Of a stretch of 41,049 nt of DNA, positions 1 to 7,098 are shown piece after piece. The DNA lies in assembly GCF_006539165.1 (NCBI RefSeq), contig NZ_BJMM01000052.1, forward strand, positions 1 through 41,049, written 5' to 3'. Both the position numbers and the translations under genes were made by a program. Within the stretch, counting starts at the first letter, position 1. The number at the start of each line of letters is the position of its first letter. The notes below the pieces were generated by a model, which saw only the letters and a list, made by a program, of their open reading frames with translations, made no database searches and had not been told where the DNA came from. The DNA is from Streptomyces cacaoi (lineage in GTDB: Bacteria > Actinomycetota > Actinomycetes > Streptomycetales > Streptomycetaceae).

Positions 1-27
1 GGCCCGGCTCCCTGCGGAAGCCGGGCC
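1..27 (-). terminator. Hairpin downstream of tRNA-Gly
   Basis: A 9-bp perfect inverted repeat (1-9 with 19-27, GGCCCGGCT/AGCCGGGCC) lies just after the 3' end of the minus-strand tRNA. It has no clear U tract, as is common for actinomycete terminators. The element may continue beyond the window edge. Confidence 0.6.
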
Positions 28-36
28 CGAGCCGGA

Positions 37-110
37 TGGAGCGGGCGACGGGAATCGAACCCGCGTAGCTGGTTTGGAAGACCAGGGCTCTACCATTGAG
101 CTACGCCCGC
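37..110 (-). tRNA. tRNA-Gly (anticodon TCC)
   Basis: Read on the minus strand, this is a complete cloverleaf: acceptor GCGGGCG/CGCCCGC, D arm with GTAGCTCAATGGTAGAGC, anticodon stem CTGGT/ACCAG around loop CTTCCAA, and the T-arm GGGTTCGATTCC. The anticodon TCC reads GGA codons for glycine. The discriminator base is T and the 3' CCA is encoded (positions 37-39). It is divergent from the tRNA-Pro gene about 90 nt away. Confidence 0.95.
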
Positions 111-168
111 GTGGGCACCGCCCCTGGAGCCGCTCCTCGGAGCGCTCGCCCTGAGCGGCACGCACTGC

Positions 169-174
169 ATCGTA
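169..174 (-). promoter_or_regulatory. Candidate -10 box for tRNA-Gly
   Basis: TACGAT on the minus strand fits the actinomycete TANNNT -10 pattern and lies about 58 nt upstream of the mature tRNA. I see no convincing -35 box. Confidence 0.4.
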
Positions 175-181
175 CGGCATG

Positions 182-187
182 TACTCT
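182..187 (+). promoter_or_regulatory. Candidate -10 box for tRNA-Pro
   Basis: TACTCT ends 14 nt before the tRNA-Pro 5' end, so transcription would start a few bases upstream of the mature tRNA. It is back-to-back with the tRNA-Gly promoter; the two -10 boxes are only 7 nt apart. Confidence 0.4.
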
Positions 188-201
188 ACGTGTCGCACCG
201 A

Positions 202-278
202 CGGGGTGTGGCGCAGCTTGGTAGCGCGTCCGCTTTGGGAGCGGAAGGTCGTCGGTTCGAATCCGGCCACCCCGACCA
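202..278 (+). tRNA. tRNA-Pro (anticodon TGG)
   Basis: A 77-nt cloverleaf with acceptor CGGGGTG/CACCCCG, anticodon stem TCCGC/GCGGA around loop TTTGGGA, T-arm GGTTCGAATCC and an encoded CCA. The anticodon TGG reads CCA codons for proline. The 182 nt from here to tig (279-460) hold short GC-rich repeats but no convincing promoter or gene. Confidence 0.95.
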
Positions 279-460
279 CGTACTATGAGAGACGCGCGTG
301 CCTGTGCCGTGTCCGCGTTCTCCGCACTCTCGCGGTTCCAGCCGGACGCTCCGGAAGCCCGGACGTCCGCTCGGAATCACGCGATCGGGATGCCAGACAC
401 CTTGCGCATCGGGGCGCCCTCAAGATCAACCCCCAGCAGTCAGCCCCAAGGAGACCGACC

Positions 461-1900
461 GTGAAGAGCGCCGTGGAGACCCTGAACCCGACCCGGGTTC
501 GGCTCACTGTCGAGGTGCCCTTCGAGGAGCTCAAGGACAGCCTCGACGCGGCGTACAAGAAGATCAACCAGCAGGTCACGGTGCCTGGGTTCCGCAAGGG
601 CAAGATTCCTGCCCGCGTGATCGACCAGCGCTTCGGCCGCGGTGCGGTGCTGGAGGAGGCCGTCAACGAGGCCCTTCCGAAGCTGTACCAGTCCGCCGTC
701 GAGGAGGGCGAGCTGAACCCGCTCGGCCAGCCCGAGGTGGACATCACCGAGCTGAAGGACAACGAGCTGCTGGCCTTCACGGCCGAGGTGGACATCCGCC
801 CCGAGATCGAGATCCCGGACTACTCCGGCATCGACGTCGAGGTGGACGCCGTCGAGGTCTCCGACGAGGACGTCGACAAGGCGGTCGAGCAGCTGCGTGA
901 GCGCTTCGCCACCACCGCCGTCGTCGAGCGCGCCGCCGCCGAGGGCGACGTCGTCAAGGTCGACCTGGAGGCCAAGGTCGACGGCGAGGTCCTGGAGGAC
1001 GGCGTCGCCAAGGGCGTCGACTACACCATCGGTTCCGGCGAGCTGCTCGACGGCATCGACGAGGCCGTCACCGGCCTGGAGGCCGGCGGCACCGCCACCT
1101 TCACCTCCGAGCTGAAGGGCGGCTCGGCCGCGGGCCAGGAGGCCGAGGTCTCCGTGACGGTCGAGTCCGTCTCCTCCCGTGAACTCCCCGAGCTGGACGA
1201 CGACTTCGCGCAGCTGGCCAGCGAGTTCGACACGCTGGAGGAGATGCGCGAGGACAGCCGCAAGCGCCTCGCCGACCAGAAGAAGTACGAGCAGGCCACC
1301 CAGGCCCAGGAGAAGGTGCTCGACGCCCTCCTGGAGCTGGTCGAGGTCCCGATCCCGGAGAAGCTGCTCCAGGACGAGGTCGAGAGCCGCAAGCACAACC
1401 TGGTCAACCACCAGCTCGCGCAGCTGGGTCTGGACCTCGCCGGCTACCTGAAGATGCAGGACAAGTCGGAGGAGGACTTCGAGGCCGAGCTCAAGGAGCA
1501 GGCGGAGAAGGGCATCCGCACCCAGTTCGTCCTGGACGAGCTGGTCAACAAGGAGAAGCTCAACGTCAGCCAGGAAGAGCTGACCGAGCACCTGATGCGC
1601 CGCGCCCAGTCCTCCGGCATGAGCCCCGACCAGTTCGCGCAGGCCGTCGTCGAGGGCGGCCAGGTGCCGATGCTGGTGGGCGAGGTCGCCCGCGGCAAGG
1701 CACTGGCGAAGGTCGTCGAGTCCGTCACCGTCAAGGACACCAACGGTGAGGTCGTCGACCTCGACGACGAGGACGAGTCCGAGGCCGGCACCGAGGAGGC
1801 CGCCGCCGAGGAGGTCGTCGCCAAGGCCGAGGAGGGCGCGGAAGGCGCCGAGGGCGGCGAGGGCAAGACCGGCGAGACCGAGCAGAAGTCGGACAGCTGA
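461..1900 (+). CDS. tig: Trigger factor, ribosome-associated chaperone / peptidyl-prolyl isomerase
   Basis: This 479-residue protein docks at the ribosomal exit tunnel and helps nascent chains fold. The N-terminal ribosome-binding domain carries the signature GFRKGKIP at residues 43-50. A middle FKBP-type isomerase domain follows (about 160-245), then the helical C-terminal chaperone arms. The last ~55 residues are an acidic Glu/Ala/Gly tail, longer than in enterobacterial trigger factor. I chose GTG 461 because AAGGAG (448-453) sits 7 nt upstream and because a longer reading would run through the tRNA-Pro gene. It lies directly upstream of clpP1-clpP2-clpX, so folding and degradation of new proteins are encoded side by side. 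A strong hairpin after the stop suggests separate transcription from clpP1. Confidence 0.96.
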   Translation: MKSAVETLNPTRVRLTVEVPFEELKDSLDAAYKKINQQVTVPGFRKGKIPARVIDQRFGRGAVLEEAVNEALPKLYQSAVEEGELNPLGQPEVDITELKDNELLAFTAEVDIRPEIEIPDYSGIDVEVDAVEVSDEDVDKAVEQLRERFATTAVVERAAAEGDVVKVDLEAKVDGEVLEDGVAKGVDYTIGSGELLDGIDEAVTGLEAGGTATFTSELKGGSAAGQEAEVSVTVESVSSRELPELDDDFAQLASEFDTLEEMREDSRKRLADQKKYEQATQAQEKVLDALLELVEVPIPEKLLQDEVESRKHNLVNHQLAQLGLDLAGYLKMQDKSEEDFEAELKEQAEKGIRTQFVLDELVNKEKLNVSQEELTEHLMRRAQSSGMSPDQFAQAVVEGGQVPMLVGEVARGKALAKVVESVTVKDTNGEVVDLDDEDESEAGTEEAAAEEVVAKAEEGAEGAEGGEGKTGETEQKSDS

Positions 1901-1931
1901 CACCCGGCCCGTAACGCCGGCCGCAGCACCT

Positions 1932-1977
1932 CACGTGGGGCAGGGAGCACGCACCGCGCGCTCCCTGCCCCGACGTG
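1932..1977 (+). terminator. tig terminator hairpin
   Basis: A 12-bp perfect stem (1937-1948 with 1960-1971, GGGGCAGGGAGC/GCTCCCTGCCCC) has an 11-nt loop. The outer CACGT/ACGTG bases extend it past a one-base bulge. It lies between tig and the clpP1 promoter. Confidence 0.75.
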
Positions 1978-2011
1978 TCCCGTGCCGAGACCTCCCTGGT
2001 GGGGGCACCTG

Positions 2012-2025
2012 CGCTCACAGCGAAA
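2012..2025. promoter_or_regulatory. Putative ClgR operator upstream of clpP1
   Basis: On the minus strand the sequence reads TTTCGC-TGTGA-GCG, one base from the ClgR consensus GTTCGC-N5-GCG described for Streptomyces clpP1 and clgR promoters. Its centre lies about 58 nt upstream of the inferred clpP1 start of transcription, a normal place for an activator. That ClgR acts here is inferred from the match and the gene context. Confidence 0.65.
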
Positions 2026-2063
2026 TGCGCAGCGACCGGGATGGCGGCCGAGGACCGGCGCGT

Positions 2064-2069
2064 TAGGGT
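2064..2069 (+). promoter_or_regulatory. Candidate clpP1P2 -10 box
   Basis: TAGGGT fits TANNNT and would place transcription start near 2076. No good -35 box is visible, consistent with an activator-dependent promoter next to the ClgR-like site. Confidence 0.4.
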
Positions 2070-2136
2070 CCCCAGTGGACGAAGACCAGTGACGGCCCGC
2101 CGCCCGGGCGGCCGTCCGGACAGAGCAGGTGGACAC

Positions 2137-2754
2137 GTGACGCTTCCGATGCCTTCCGCCGCCGCTGAGCCCAACTTCGGTGGTGGCCTCGGCGACCAGG
2201 TCTACAACCGGCTGCTCAACGAGCGCATCATCTTCCTCGGCCAGCCGGTGGACGACGAGATCGCCAACAAGATCACCGCACAGCTGCTGCTCCTTGCCGC
2301 CGACCCGGACAAGGACATCTTCCTGTACATCAACAGCCCTGGCGGTTCGATCCAGGCGGGCATGGCGATCTACGACACCATGCAGTACATCAAGAACGAC
2401 GTGGTCACCATCGCGATGGGACTCGCGGCCTCCATGGGGCAGTTCCTGCTGACCGCCGGGACCCCGGGCAAGCGGTTCGCCCTGCCGAACGCCGACATCC
2501 TCATCCACCAGCCCTCCGCGGGGCTGGCGGGCTCGGCCACGGACATCAAGATCCACGCCGAGCAGCTGCTGCGGACCAAGAAGAAGATGGCCGAGCTGTC
2601 GGCCGCGCACAGCGGCCAGACCGTCGAGCAGTGGACCCGGGACGCCGACCGTGACCGCTGGTTCTCCGCCGAGGAGGCCAAGGAGTACGGCCTCATCGAC
2701 GAGGTCTACGGCTCCGCCGCGCAGCTTCCCGGCGGCGGTGGCACCGGCGCGTGA
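2137..2754 (+). CDS. clpP1: ATP-dependent Clp protease proteolytic subunit ClpP1
   Basis: A 205-residue serine peptidase that forms the barrel of the Clp protease with ClpX or ClpC ATPases. The catalytic triad is complete in this numbering: S99 in GLAASMGQ, H124 in ILIHQPSAG and D173 in DADRDRW, with the usual 25- and 49-residue spacings. The start is uncertain. GTG 2137 has AGGTGG just upstream and follows the inferred transcription start. An in-frame GTG at 2089 would add 16 residues and resembles the start I recall for S. coelicolor, while ATG 2149 would be shorter. It lies 67 nt upstream of clpP2, so the two are very likely cotranscribed and form a mixed or paired ClpP complex. Confidence 0.93.
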   Translation: MTLPMPSAAAEPNFGGGLGDQVYNRLLNERIIFLGQPVDDEIANKITAQLLLLAADPDKDIFLYINSPGGSIQAGMAIYDTMQYIKNDVVTIAMGLAASMGQFLLTAGTPGKRFALPNADILIHQPSAGLAGSATDIKIHAEQLLRTKKKMAELSAAHSGQTVEQWTRDADRDRWFSAEEAKEYGLIDEVYGSAAQLPGGGGTGA

Positions 2755-2821
2755 GCCGCGCCCGTCAGCCGCACGGCACACGCCCCTACCGCAGCCAGCT
2801 CATCACCAGGAGAACCTCCCG

Positions 2822-3481
2822 ATGACCTCACTCCCCACGGGCCCGCAGGCCGAGTTCACCGACATCGCGCCCGAGTCCCGTTACGTCGTCCCGCGCTTCG
2901 TCGAGCGCACCTCGCAGGGCGTGCGCGAGTACGACCCGTACGCGAAGCTGTTCGAAGAGCGCGTCATCTTCCTCGGTACGCAGATCGACGACGCCTCGGC
3001 CAACGACGTCATGGCGCAGCTGCTGTGCCTGGAGTCGATGGACCCCGACCGGGACATCTCGATCTACATCAACTCCCCCGGCGGCTCCTTCACGGCGCTG
3101 ACGGCGATCTACGACACCATGCAGTTCGTCAAGCCCGACATCCAGACGGTCTGCATGGGCCAGGCGGCCTCGGCCGCGGCCGTGCTGCTGGCCGCCGGTA
3201 CGCCCGGCAAGCGCATGGCCCTGCCGAACGCGCGGATCCTCATCCACCAGCCCTACAGCGAGACCGGCCGCGGCCAGGTGTCCGACCTGGAGATCGCCGC
3301 CAAGGAGGTCCAGCGCATGCGGGACCAGCTGGAGGACATGCTGGCCAAGCACTCCACGAAGGACCGGGAGACGATCTCGACCGACATCGAGCGGGACAAG
3401 ATCCTCACCGCCGAGGAGTCGCTGGAGTACGGGCTGGTCGACCAGATCGTCACCACCCGCAAGACCTCGGTCGGCGTCTGA
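2822..3481 (+). CDS. clpP2: ATP-dependent Clp protease proteolytic subunit ClpP2
   Basis: A 219-residue ClpP paralogue of the preceding gene. Its triad is S117 (MGQAASAAA), H142 (ILIHQPYS) and D192 (IERDKIL). The ~40-residue N-terminal extension before the conserved ERVIFLG core probably includes a propeptide. ATG 2822 has AGGAG at 2809-2813, 8 nt upstream. Actinobacterial ClpP1 and ClpP2 act as one functional pair, which fits this tandem arrangement. The downstream gap (3482-3644) contains a candidate clpX promoter. Confidence 0.95.
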   Translation: MTSLPTGPQAEFTDIAPESRYVVPRFVERTSQGVREYDPYAKLFEERVIFLGTQIDDASANDVMAQLLCLESMDPDRDISIYINSPGGSFTALTAIYDTMQFVKPDIQTVCMGQAASAAAVLLAAGTPGKRMALPNARILIHQPYSETGRGQVSDLEIAAKEVQRMRDQLEDMLAKHSTKDRETISTDIERDKILTAEESLEYGLVDQIVTTRKTSVGV

Positions 3482-3575
3482 GGGGAGCCCCCGCAACCTC
3501 GCGCTCCCCTTGGAACGGTCCGGCCGGGTACGGCAGGACGTTTCAAGGGGGGCCCATTCCCGCGGTCCGGCAAGG

Positions 3576-3581
3576 TACCGT
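3576..3581 (+). promoter_or_regulatory. Candidate clpX -10 box
   Basis: TACCGT fits TANNNT and lies about 60 nt upstream of the clpX start, in the 163-nt gap after clpP2. The -35 region is not recognisable, so this rests on the hexamer alone. Confidence 0.35.
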
Positions 3582-3644
3582 CGTCAGAGCACGTACCTCG
3601 GTCCGTACACACCCGACGGATCCCAGGCGAAGGGGAAGCTCCTC

Positions 3645-4928
3645 GTGGCACGCATCGGTGATGGCGGCGATCTGCTCAAGTGCTCGTTCTGCGGCAAGAG
3701 CCAGAAGCAGGTGAAGAAGCTCATCGCGGGGCCAGGTGTGTACATCTGCGACGAGTGCATCGACCTGTGCAACGAGATCATCGAGGAGGAGCTCGCCGAG
3801 TCCTCCGAAGTGCGGTGGGACGAACTGCCCAAGCCGCGCGAGATCTATGAGTTCCTGGAGGGCTACGTCGTCGGTCAGGAGGCCGCGAAGAAGGCCCTGT
3901 CCGTCGCCGTCTACAACCACTACAAGCGGGTGCAGGCGGACGAGAACGCCCCCAACAGGGACGACGGCATCGAGCTGTCGAAGTCCAACATCCTGCTGCT
4001 GGGCCCGACCGGCTCGGGCAAGACGCTGCTCGCCCAGACCCTGGCCCGGATGCTCAACGTGCCGTTCGCCATCGCCGACGCCACGGCGCTCACCGAGGCG
4101 GGGTACGTGGGCGAGGACGTCGAGAACATCCTGCTGAAGCTGATCCAGGCGGCCGACTACGACGTCAAGAAGGCCGAGACGGGCATCATCTACATCGACG
4201 AGATCGACAAGGTCGCCCGCAAGAGCGAGAACCCGTCGATCACCCGGGACGTGAGCGGCGAGGGCGTCCAGCAGGCCCTGCTGAAGATCCTGGAGGGCAC
4301 CACGGCCTCGGTCCCGCCCCAGGGCGGCCGCAAGCACCCGCACCAGGAGTTCATCCAGATCGACACGACGAACGTGCTGTTCATCGTGGGCGGCGCCTTC
4401 GCGGGCCTGGAGAAGATCATCGAGTCCCGGGCCGGCGCCAAGGGCATCGGTTTCGGCGCGGACATCCGCTCCAAGCGCGAACTGGAGGCCAGCAACCAGT
4501 TCGAGGAGGTCATGCCGGAGGACCTGGTGAAGTTCGGGATGATCCCCGAGTTCATCGGCCGCCTCCCGGTCATCACCTCCGTGCACAACCTCGACCGCGA
4601 GGCCCTGCTCCAGATCCTGATGGAGCCGCGGAACGCGCTCGTCAAGCAGTACCAGCGGCTCTTCGAACTCGACGGCGTGGAGCTGGACTTCGACCGCCCG
4701 GCCCTGGAGGCCATCGCCGACCAGGCCATCCTGCGCGGCACCGGCGCCCGTGGCCTCCGCGCCATCATGGAGGAGGTCCTCCAGTCGGTGATGTACGAGG
4801 TGCCGTCCCGCAAGGACGTCGAGCGCGTCGTGATCACCGAAGAGGTCGTGCACTCCAACGTCAACCCGACCCTGGTCCCCAGGGCCCGCGGCACCAACGA
4901 CCCGCAGCGGCACGAGAAGAGCGCGTAA
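3645..4928 (+). CDS. clpX: ATP-dependent Clp protease ATP-binding subunit ClpX
   Basis: A 427-residue AAA+ unfoldase that feeds substrates into ClpP. The N-terminal C4 zinc finger uses C13, C16, C35 and C38. Walker A is GPTGSGKT at 120-127. Walker B is IIYIDEIDK with D185/E186. The pore loop GYVG follows the first ATPase motifs. The IGF loop that docks on ClpP is at 268-270, and the sensor-2 motif GARGLR lies near the C-terminus. GTG 3645 is preceded by AAGGGGAAG. The length is normal for the family. A perfect 24-bp hairpin ends the transcription unit. Confidence 0.97.
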   Translation: MARIGDGGDLLKCSFCGKSQKQVKKLIAGPGVYICDECIDLCNEIIEEELAESSEVRWDELPKPREIYEFLEGYVVGQEAAKKALSVAVYNHYKRVQADENAPNRDDGIELSKSNILLLGPTGSGKTLLAQTLARMLNVPFAIADATALTEAGYVGEDVENILLKLIQAADYDVKKAETGIIYIDEIDKVARKSENPSITRDVSGEGVQQALLKILEGTTASVPPQGGRKHPHQEFIQIDTTNVLFIVGGAFAGLEKIIESRAGAKGIGFGADIRSKRELEASNQFEEVMPEDLVKFGMIPEFIGRLPVITSVHNLDREALLQILMEPRNALVKQYQRLFELDGVELDFDRPALEAIADQAILRGTGARGLRAIMEEVLQSVMYEVPSRKDVERVVITEEVVHSNVNPTLVPRARGTNDPQRHEKSA

Positions 4929-4940
4929 CCGTCCTCGGCC

Positions 4941-4994
4941 GACGACGCGAGGGGCCCGTACCGGACGCTTCCGGTACGGGCCCCTCGCGTCGTC
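4941..4994. terminator. Bidirectional terminator between clpX and the membrane-protein array
   Basis: A 24-bp perfect stem (4941-4964 with 4971-4994) with a 6-nt loop ACGCTT sits exactly between two convergent genes. It can terminate both strands. Confidence 0.9.
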
Positions 4995-5011
4995 GTCGGC
5001 GCGGGCCGCCC

Positions 5012-5890
5012 TCAGCGGGGCTCGGTGGCCTCCTTCTTGACGCGGGCCGTCGTCTCCGCGAAGGACGAGAGGTCCGCGTCCGAGCGGGAGAGGTTCGAGG
5101 AGCTGATCTCGGCGACCACCGCGGCCGTCGACGAGTCCGCCCAGGCGCAGGCCGGCACATAGACCGTGACCGTGCCCTGGTCCATCGAGAACATCTGGCA
5201 GCTGACCGTCACGCCGCCTCCGCCCTCGGGCGTGAAGTCCCGGCGCGCGCCGGTCGGTCGGGCCTGCTGGCTCTGGCCCATCCCGTCCAGCATGTCCCGG
5301 CGCATCCGCGGGGCCGGGCTGTCGATGTTCCCGTAGGCGCCGGACAGGACCAGTCCGCCGGTCCGCGCGCCGCCGTCGGCGTCGCGGCTGTAGATGCCGA
5401 CGCGCGCCGTGCCGTCCTCCGGGAGGGCGTCCTGGAGGGTTTCCTCCTGCTGCTTCACCTGCGGATTGGCCGGCATCCTGTGGTACTTGCCGCCGTCCAG
5501 CGTCGCGGGCAGCGTCAGCTTCATCGTGCCCCGGGAGTCGTCCCCGAGCCCGCCGACGGACGCCACCGCGAACACCACCAGGCCCAGCGCCGCCACCCCG
5601 CCCAGCACGATCCCGGTGATGGCGCCCGCGCCCAGCCCGCGCTTCGGCGGCGGGCCGGGCGGCGGCGGCCAGGCACCGTAGGGGCCACCGGGCGCGCCGT
5701 AGGGCCCCGGCGTTCCATGGGCTCCGGGCGTTCCGGGTGCGCCGGGCGGGCCGTACGGCCCCGCCGGACCGGGCGGCCCCGGCGGGGGCCCGTAGGGGCC
5801 TGCTCCGCCGGGGCCGGTACCGGTCGGTGGTGGCTGCCAGGGGTAACCGCCCGATCCGCCCGATCCGTACGGCCCGGGTGGCTGGCTCAT
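5012..5890 (-). CDS. Pro/Gly/Tyr-rich single-pass membrane protein, array member 1
   Basis: I do not recognise a named family for this 292-residue protein. Residues 1-84 are a disordered PGPYG-type tail, followed by positively charged KR and one membrane helix at about 86-112. The remaining ~180 residues are probably outside the cell. The outer part shares marks with the next two genes: an opening MKLTLP, a GAYG motif, one cysteine in VSCQ, a second in CAWADSST, and a closing TARVKK. The two cysteines could form a disulfide. ATG 5890 lies 27 nt downstream of the preceding gene of the array, so the two are probably cotranscribed. A role in the envelope is inferred from topology only. Confidence 0.75.
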   Translation of the reverse strand: MSQPPGPYGSGGSGGYPWQPPPTGTGPGGAGPYGPPPGPPGPAGPYGPPGAPGTPGAHGTPGPYGAPGGPYGAWPPPPGPPPKRGLGAGAITGIVLGGVAALGLVVFAVASVGGLGDDSRGTMKLTLPATLDGGKYHRMPANPQVKQQEETLQDALPEDGTARVGIYSRDADGGARTGGLVLSGAYGNIDSPAPRMRRDMLDGMGQSQQARPTGARRDFTPEGGGGVTVSCQMFSMDQGTVTVYVPACAWADSSTAAVVAEISSSNLSRSDADLSSFAETTARVKKEATEPR

Positions 5891-5917
5891 GGCTGCCTCA
5901 CTTCCCCCCTGCCCGCG

Positions 5918-6820
5918 TCACTTCTTGACGCGGGCCTCGCTGTAGACCTTCGCGGTCAGCTCGGCCGACTCCTCGGCGGGCAGCGGACCGCTGCTCTGGT
6001 CGGTTCCGACGACGACCGCGATGGTGCTGTCGTCCGCCCAGGCGCACACGCTCATCGTGCTGGTGACGACCTTGTACTCCTGGCACTTCATCAGGTCTCC
6101 GTCGAAACCGGACGGGTTCACCTTCTTCGGGTCGCCGTCCGGCTTGGCCATCTTCCCCAGCTTCTTGCTCATCTGGTCGAAGAGCCAGTCCATGCCCTTC
6201 TCGGGATCGTCCAACGTGCCGTAGGCGCCGTTGAACTCCAGCAGCTTGGTGCCCGAGGTGTACTTGGCGCCGATGTGGCCCTCGGGGTCGAGCCCGGGGA
6301 CCTCGCCCCCGTCGCTCGTGCCGTCGACGGTGACCTTCCCGCCCTTGCCCTCTTCCGGTTCGCCCTTGAGCTTGAACTCGCCGATCGACTGCGGAGCCGT
6401 CAGCTTGTAGTCCCCGCCCCCGCCGATGACACCGGTGGCGAAGAGCCCGCCGATCACGGCGCCGACGACCACCACGGCACCGACGGCGATGCCGATCTTC
6501 TTGCCCTTGCCGCCGCCCGAGCCCTGCGGCGGCATCGGCATGCCCGGCTGCTGGCCGTAGGGCGGCTGGCCACCGCCGTAGGGGCCGCCCGGCTGTCCCG
6601 GCTGGCCGGGCACACCGGGCTGCTGGGGCTGGCCCGGCTGCTGGGGGTAGCCGTACTGGGGCGGCTGGCCCGGGGCCTGGCCGGGCTGCTGCGGGGGGTA
6701 GCCGTAGCCGGGCTGCGGCTGTCCCGGGGCGCCACCGTAGGGTCCGGGCTGGCCCGGCTGCTGCGGCTGCTGGCCGTACGGTCCGGGCTGACCGTAGGGT
6801 CCGGGCTGGTTGTGACTCAT
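5918..6820 (-). CDS. Pro/Gly/Gln/Tyr-rich single-pass membrane protein, array member 2
   Basis: A 300-residue paralogue of its neighbours with no function I can assign. Residues 1-105 are PGQPGPYGQ-type repeats without charge. GGGKGKK precedes a membrane helix at about 109-131. The outer domain starts YKLTAPQ, then has GAYG, a cysteine in MKCQEY, a second in SVCAWADDST and the end TAKVYSEARVKK. ATG 6820 (MSHNQPGPYG) has GGAGGGG upstream. Its coding DNA shares a 78-bp identical stretch with array member 3, and its upstream region resembles that gene's, so the pair arose by tandem duplication or is kept similar by gene conversion. Confidence 0.78.
   Translation of the reverse strand: MSHNQPGPYGQPGPYGQQPQQPGQPGPYGGAPGQPQPGYGYPPQQPGQAPGQPPQYGYPQQPGQPQQPGVPGQPGQPGGPYGGGQPPYGQQPGMPMPPQGSGGGKGKKIGIAVGAVVVVGAVIGGLFATGVIGGGGDYKLTAPQSIGEFKLKGEPEEGKGGKVTVDGTSDGGEVPGLDPEGHIGAKYTSGTKLLEFNGAYGTLDDPEKGMDWLFDQMSKKLGKMAKPDGDPKKVNPSGFDGDLMKCQEYKVVTSTMSVCAWADDSTIAVVVGTDQSSGPLPAEESAELTAKVYSEARVKK
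6618..6695 (-). repeat. 78-bp perfect repeat, copy A
   Basis: This stretch is identical to 7904-7981 over 78 bp, in the same orientation. Both copies encode part of the PGQ/YGYPQQ tail. Synonymous sites are identical, which protein constraint alone does not explain. Confidence 0.85.
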
Positions 6821-6880
6821 GGTGGCGCTTCCCCTCCGTGAACAACTTGTCGAATGCGCCCGCACATAGTGACGGATCCG
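6821..6880 (-). promoter_or_regulatory. Conserved upstream block, copy A
   Basis: Going upstream from ATG 6820 on the minus strand, this block shares three segments with the region above ATG 8148: TTCACGGAGGGGAAGCGCC (with the ribosome-binding site), GCGCATTCGACA, and GATCCGTCA. Bases between the segments differ. It probably holds promoter and translation signals common to both genes; I cannot place the -10 box with confidence. Confidence 0.5.
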
Positions 6881-6998
6881 GCCACGCCCGCGCCTCCCTC
6901 GGTGCCGAATCGCCTCCGGTCCACTACGAGATCGTGAAGAAGCCCGGTGCGCTTGTCCGGATTCGGGCGAGAAGGCCGGGTCGCACCGTGACGTAACG

Positions 6999-7036
6999 AA
7001 CAGCGCCCGGCGGGCCGAAAACCGCCGGGCGCTGTT
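6999..7036 (-). terminator. Terminator of array member 3
   Basis: A 15-bp perfect stem (6999-7013 with 7022-7036, AACAGCGCCCGGCGG and its complement) around the loop GCCGAAAA lies downstream of the minus-strand gene ending at 7099. On the minus strand the stem ends GCTGTT. It separates that gene from the two-gene operon below. Confidence 0.8.
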
Positions 7037-7098
7037 GCGGGACCGAGGAAACCGCGGGGCAGCGCGGCCGCGTGACGGCGCAGCCGCGCTCGGCCGCG

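Noticed and set aside
179..460. A longer trigger factor starting at 179
   Set aside because: It would translate the tRNA-Pro gene, and GTG 461 has a proper ribosome-binding site.
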